From Peptoniphilus_A harei_B (GTDB lineage: Bacteria > Bacillota > Clostridia > Tissierellales > Peptoniphilaceae), in contig JAWGHR010000003.1 of NCBI GenBank assembly GCA_032560695.1, forward strand, positions 62,001 to 126,000: a DNA stretch of 64,000 nucleotides, written 5' to 3'. Shown here one piece after another: positions 61,252 through 64,000 of this stretch (position 1 is its first letter; every line of letters starts with the position of its first letter). The translations under genes were made by a program, and so were the position numbers. The notes under the pieces are model-generated. The model saw only the letters and a list, made by a program, of their open reading frames with translations. It searched no databases and was not told the DNA's origin.

Positions 61252-63087
61252 TTATTCTTCTTCATCAAATTCCTTGTACTTTGATAGGATTTCCATAAAC
61301 TGCTTACCAGTTATTGTTTCCTCTTCTAACAAGAATTCAGAAAGTTCCTTCATGGCATCCCTATTGTCTGCAATTAATTTTCTTGCATTATCTTGGGCAG
61401 ATTTAACAATCTTCACCATGAGGTCATCAATTTCTTTCCTAGTTTCTTCGGAACAGTTCATGTTTCCATTGTCGCCCATGTATCTTGAGCCAGAGTCTTG
61501 GAACTTAACCATGCCAAACTCCTCAGCCATACCATATTGGGTGATCATAGACCTGGCAGTTTCTGTTGCCTTCTCAATGTCGTTGGCAGCGCCAGTTGAA
61601 ACTTCGTTAAAGATAACTTCTTCTGCTGCACGTCCACCACAAAGAGTTGTGATGTGGTTGATTAAATCTTCTCTTGTGTAGAGATTCTTTTCATCCTTTG
61701 GCACCTGCATAGTGTAGCCAAGAGCTCCTGAAGTCCTTGGAATAATTGTAATTTTTTCCACCGGTTCAGACCCAGTTTGTAGGGCTGCAACAAGGGCGTG
61801 ACCAATTTCGTGGTAGGCAACCCTCTTCTTTTCTTCTGGAGAAAGGATATCTTGCTTTCTTTGGGCACCTGCAATTACAACTTCTATGGACTCTTGGATG
61901 TCCTCTTGACGAACCTTGTCGTGGCCCATCCTAACTGCACGAAGGGCAGCTTCGTTTAAGATATTTGCAAGTTGGGCACCTGAGGCACCAGCAGTTGACC
62001 TTGCAATAAGTGAATAGTCAATGTCATCTTCCATCTTGTAGGAACTTGCGTGAACCTTTAGGATGTCAATCCTGTCCTTTAGAGTTGGAAGCTCAACCCT
62101 AATTTGCCTGTCAAACCTTCCCGGTCTAAGTAGGGCTGGGTCAAGGATCTCTGGCCTATTAGTTGCAGCAAGCATTACAATACCAATGTTGCCGTCAAAT
62201 CCGTCCATCTCAGTCAAAAGTTGGTTGAGGGTTTGCTCTCTTTCATCGTTGCCAGAAATTCCTCCGGCATCTCTCTTCTTACCAATAGTATCAATTTCGT
62301 CGATAAAAATAATACATGGGGCATTCTTTTTTGCTTCGTCAAAGAGTTCCCTTACCTTAGCTGCACCACGTCCCACAAACATTTCCACGAATTCAGAACC
62401 TGCAATGGAAAAGAAGGGAACGTGACTTTCCCCAGCTACTGCCCTTGCAAGTAGGGTCTTACCAGTTCCTGGAGGGCCAACAAGTAGGGCTCCTTTAGGG
62501 CACTTGGCACCAATTTCTGTGTATTTTTTTGGATTCTTTAAGTAGTCCACGATTTCCACCAGGGACTCTTCTGCTTCCTCTTGACCTGCAACGTCATCGA
62601 AATCTACAGTTTCACCACTTGGTTCGTACTTTTGAATTTTCTTTCCACCACCAAGGATTCCACCGCCGCCAAGATTTTGCATCCTCTTAGTCATTGCCCT
62701 TTGTAGCAAGAAGAATAGTAGGATTGGAAATCCCCAAGTCATTACAAAATTCATAAATAAACTTGGCTTTTCTGGAATTTCAGAAGAGTAGTCAACATTT
62801 TTCTCTTCAAGGTCTTTGACTATGTCTGGGTCTTCCATCTTTCCAGTCTTGTAGATTTTTTTGTCGTCCTTAAGCTTGTAGAGGATTTGGTCTTGTTTAA
62901 AACTTACCTCTTCAATTTTATCCTGGCTCAAATTCTTCCTAAAGTCTGAATAAGAAGAACCCTCTATGCTGTTTTGTGTCACCATTGGCAAAATTAACCA
63001 GTTTAGGGCAAAGACTGCCAAGATTGAAATCAAATAATATCTAAGTAAATTGTACTTGGGCCTCTTGTTGTTGTCCTTATCATCCAT
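61252..63087 (-). CDS. ftsH: ATP-dependent zinc metalloprotease FtsH
   Basis: Membrane AAA+ protease of 611 residues that degrades misfolded membrane and regulatory proteins. TM1 about 14-36, external FtsH domain about 38-105, TM2 about 110-128, AAA domain with Walker A GPPGTGKT (204-211), Walker B CIIFIDEID, second region of homology ATNRPEILDPALLRPGRFDR, then the protease domain with zinc motif H426-E-I-G-H430. The Gly-rich GGGGILGGGKK hinge precedes the AAA part. AAGGAGG precedes the ATG. Flanked by terminators, so transcribed alone. Confidence 0.97.
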   Translation of the reverse strand: MDDKDNNKRPKYNLLRYYLISILAVFALNWLILPMVTQNSIEGSSYSDFRKNLSQDKIEEVSFKQDQILYKLKDDKKIYKTGKMEDPDIVKDLEEKNVDYSSEIPEKPSLFMNFVMTWGFPILLFFLLQRAMTKRMQNLGGGGILGGGKKIQKYEPSGETVDFDDVAGQEEAEESLVEIVDYLKNPKKYTEIGAKCPKGALLVGPPGTGKTLLARAVAGESHVPFFSIAGSEFVEMFVGRGAAKVRELFDEAKKNAPCIIFIDEIDTIGKKRDAGGISGNDEREQTLNQLLTEMDGFDGNIGIVMLAATNRPEILDPALLRPGRFDRQIRVELPTLKDRIDILKVHASSYKMEDDIDYSLIARSTAGASGAQLANILNEAALRAVRMGHDKVRQEDIQESIEVVIAGAQRKQDILSPEEKKRVAYHEIGHALVAALQTGSEPVEKITIIPRTSGALGYTMQVPKDEKNLYTREDLINHITTLCGGRAAEEVIFNEVSTGAANDIEKATETARSMITQYGMAEEFGMVKFQDSGSRYMGDNGNMNCSEETRKEIDDLMVKIVKSAQDNARKLIADNRDAMKELSEFLLEEETITGKQFMEILSKYKEFDEEE

Positions 63088-63123
63088 ATTATAAACCTCC
63101 TTAAGGGATGAATTTTTCTATAA

Positions 63124-63148
63124 AGAAAAACCGGATAAAAATCCGGCT
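63124..63148 (-). terminator. intrinsic terminator of the ribonucleotide reductase gene
   Basis: Stem CCGGAT/ATCCGG with AAAA/TTTT loop (63131-63146), T run on the - strand. Confidence 0.85.
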
Positions 63149-63163
63149 TAAATCTCTTTCTTA

Positions 63164-64000
63164 TTAAAGGTCATCTTCGATTACAGAAGACTTGGAATAT
63201 GCAGATGGCTTTGCTTCGAAGAAATCTGTCTTAATTTGGTTTGGATCAGAATATTCGCTAACCCACTTCATGGATTCTGGCTCATCGATATTTTCATCGA
63301 AGAGGTTGCCAAAACCAAGATTTCTGGAACGCAAGTTGCCAAGGTACATGATGTAATCTTCAATCATCTTCTCATTGAGACCCCTAATTTCATCGCCTAT
63401 GACATACTTACCCCAAGCAATCTCTTCCTCAACACCCTTTTTAAGCATTTCTTTATATTTCTCTATATTTTCATCTGTAAATATTTCTGGTTCTTCCTTT
63501 TTCATCTCAAGGATGATGCTTCTGAATAACCAAAGGTGAGTGTTCTCGTCCCTGTTGATGTATCTGATTTCAGAAACAGTGCCAGGCATCTTGCCCATCC
63601 TTCCAAGATTGTAGAAGAAGGAGAAGCCTGAGTAGAAGTAAATTCCTTCAAGGATGTAGTTAGCAATTAGGGCCTTCATAAAGTTATCCAAGTTTTCATC
63701 TTCGTAGAAGTCTTGGTATTGGTCCCCGATAAATTTGTTTCTCTTTAATAGGACTTCGTCATCCTTGTATTGGTAGAGGATTTCTTCCCTCTCTTCTGGA
63801 GAACAAATTGTGTCCAAGATGTAGGAATAGGACTGAGAGTGGATGGACTCTTGGTAACCTTGGATTGAAAGGCACAGGTTGATTTCATTTGCCGTTACAT
63901 AGGATTGTAGCTTTGGTATCTGAGCAGTTTGCAGTGAATCAAGATAAATCAAAAAGGATAAAATCTTGTCGTAGGCAGTTTTTTCAGCCTTGTCAAGTTC
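63164..64000 (-). CDS. nrdB: class I ribonucleotide reductase beta subunit, 5' end outside window
   Basis: Ferritin-like radical subunit making deoxyribonucleotides with its alpha partner. The frame is open to the window edge (16 more codons, beginning ELDKAEKTAYDK, before the internal TTG at 63952), so the start lies further right. Metal-ligand and radical positions are visible: YQESIHSQSYSYI gives Glu, His and the candidate radical Tyr, and INRDENTHLWLF gives the second Glu-xx-His. The C-terminal tail EAKPSAYSKSSVIEDDL resembles the alpha-subunit-binding peptide. An O2- or superoxide-dependent enzyme in an anaerobe suggests some oxygen exposure. NrdB versus NrdF cannot be settled from this part. 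Confidence 0.88.
   Translation of the reverse strand, partial: ELDKAEKTAYDKILSFLIYLDSLQTAQIPKLQSYVTANEINLCLSIQGYQESIHSQSYSYILDTICSPEEREEILYQYKDDEVLLKRNKFIGDQYQDFYEDENLDNFMKALIANYILEGIYFYSGFSFFYNLGRMGKMPGTVSEIRYINRDENTHLWLFRSIILEMKKEEPEIFTDENIEKYKEMLKKGVEEEIAWGKYVIGDEIRGLNEKMIEDYIMYLGNLRSRNLGFGNLFDENIDEPESMKWVSEYSDPNQIKTDFFEAKPSAYSKSSVIEDDL

Overview
The window reads as a chromosomal segment of a low-GC, Gram-positive anaerobe of the Firmicutes/Tissierellia type, most like Peptoniphilaceae (Anaerococcus or a relative). That placement is inference from gene content: an A+T-rich genome, strong GGAGG ribosome-binding sites, a walRKHIJ operon, dnaD-dnaI primosome genes, a T-box leader, a one-chain clostridial-type PurL, an LtaS-type synthase, and two secreted proteins ending in S-layer homology (SLH) repeats. 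I saw no rRNA, tRNA, CRISPR array, insertion sequence or prophage block.

Layout. 0-11 kb: a 5'-truncated ABC-F ATPase, an intergenic cluster of DnaA boxes, a small Asp/Glu racemase-family gene with a lipid kinase, a zinc metallopeptidase, an LtaS-like synthase facing a DUF368 (PopT-type) undecaprenyl-phosphate translocase, a hemerythrin/PAS protein, and two paralogous membrane proteins separated by a relic of a second DUF368 gene. 11-25 kb: an M20 peptidase, an unknown anchored secreted protein, purF-purL behind an apparent leader-peptide attenuator, an M18 aminopeptidase with an APC permease, a non-coding stretch with eight exact-period 18-base repeats, and a MetE-like methyltransferase behind a methionine T-box.

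25-39 kb: a cation/proton antiporter, an aminotransferase read with GNAT-dnaD-dnaI, then a rightward Lrp-walR-walK-walH-walI-walJ-surE cluster that joins cell-wall signalling to nucleotide housekeeping. 39-54 kb: a 2485-residue repetitive SLH surface protein, mgtE behind a short leader ORF and terminator/antiterminator pair, an XRE regulator, an alpha/beta hydrolase, a glutaminase plus AGCS symporter, and msrAB. 54-64 kb: a zinc-acquisition operon (zinT, znuA, znuC, znuB) behind a Zur-like operator, a C69 dipeptidase fused to SLH repeats, a Xi-class glutathione transferase homologue, ftsH, and the 3' part of a class I ribonucleotide reductase beta subunit.

Most of the window is ordinary housekeeping. 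The parts that deserve attention are the mgtE and purF leaders (each has a short ORF with a good Shine-Dalgarno sequence followed by an intrinsic terminator, and no riboswitch I recognise), the DnaA-box cluster, the DUF368 relic, the 18-base repeat array, and the enlarged ZnuA. Transcription units are closed by many clear hairpin-plus-U-tract terminators, several shared by convergent genes.
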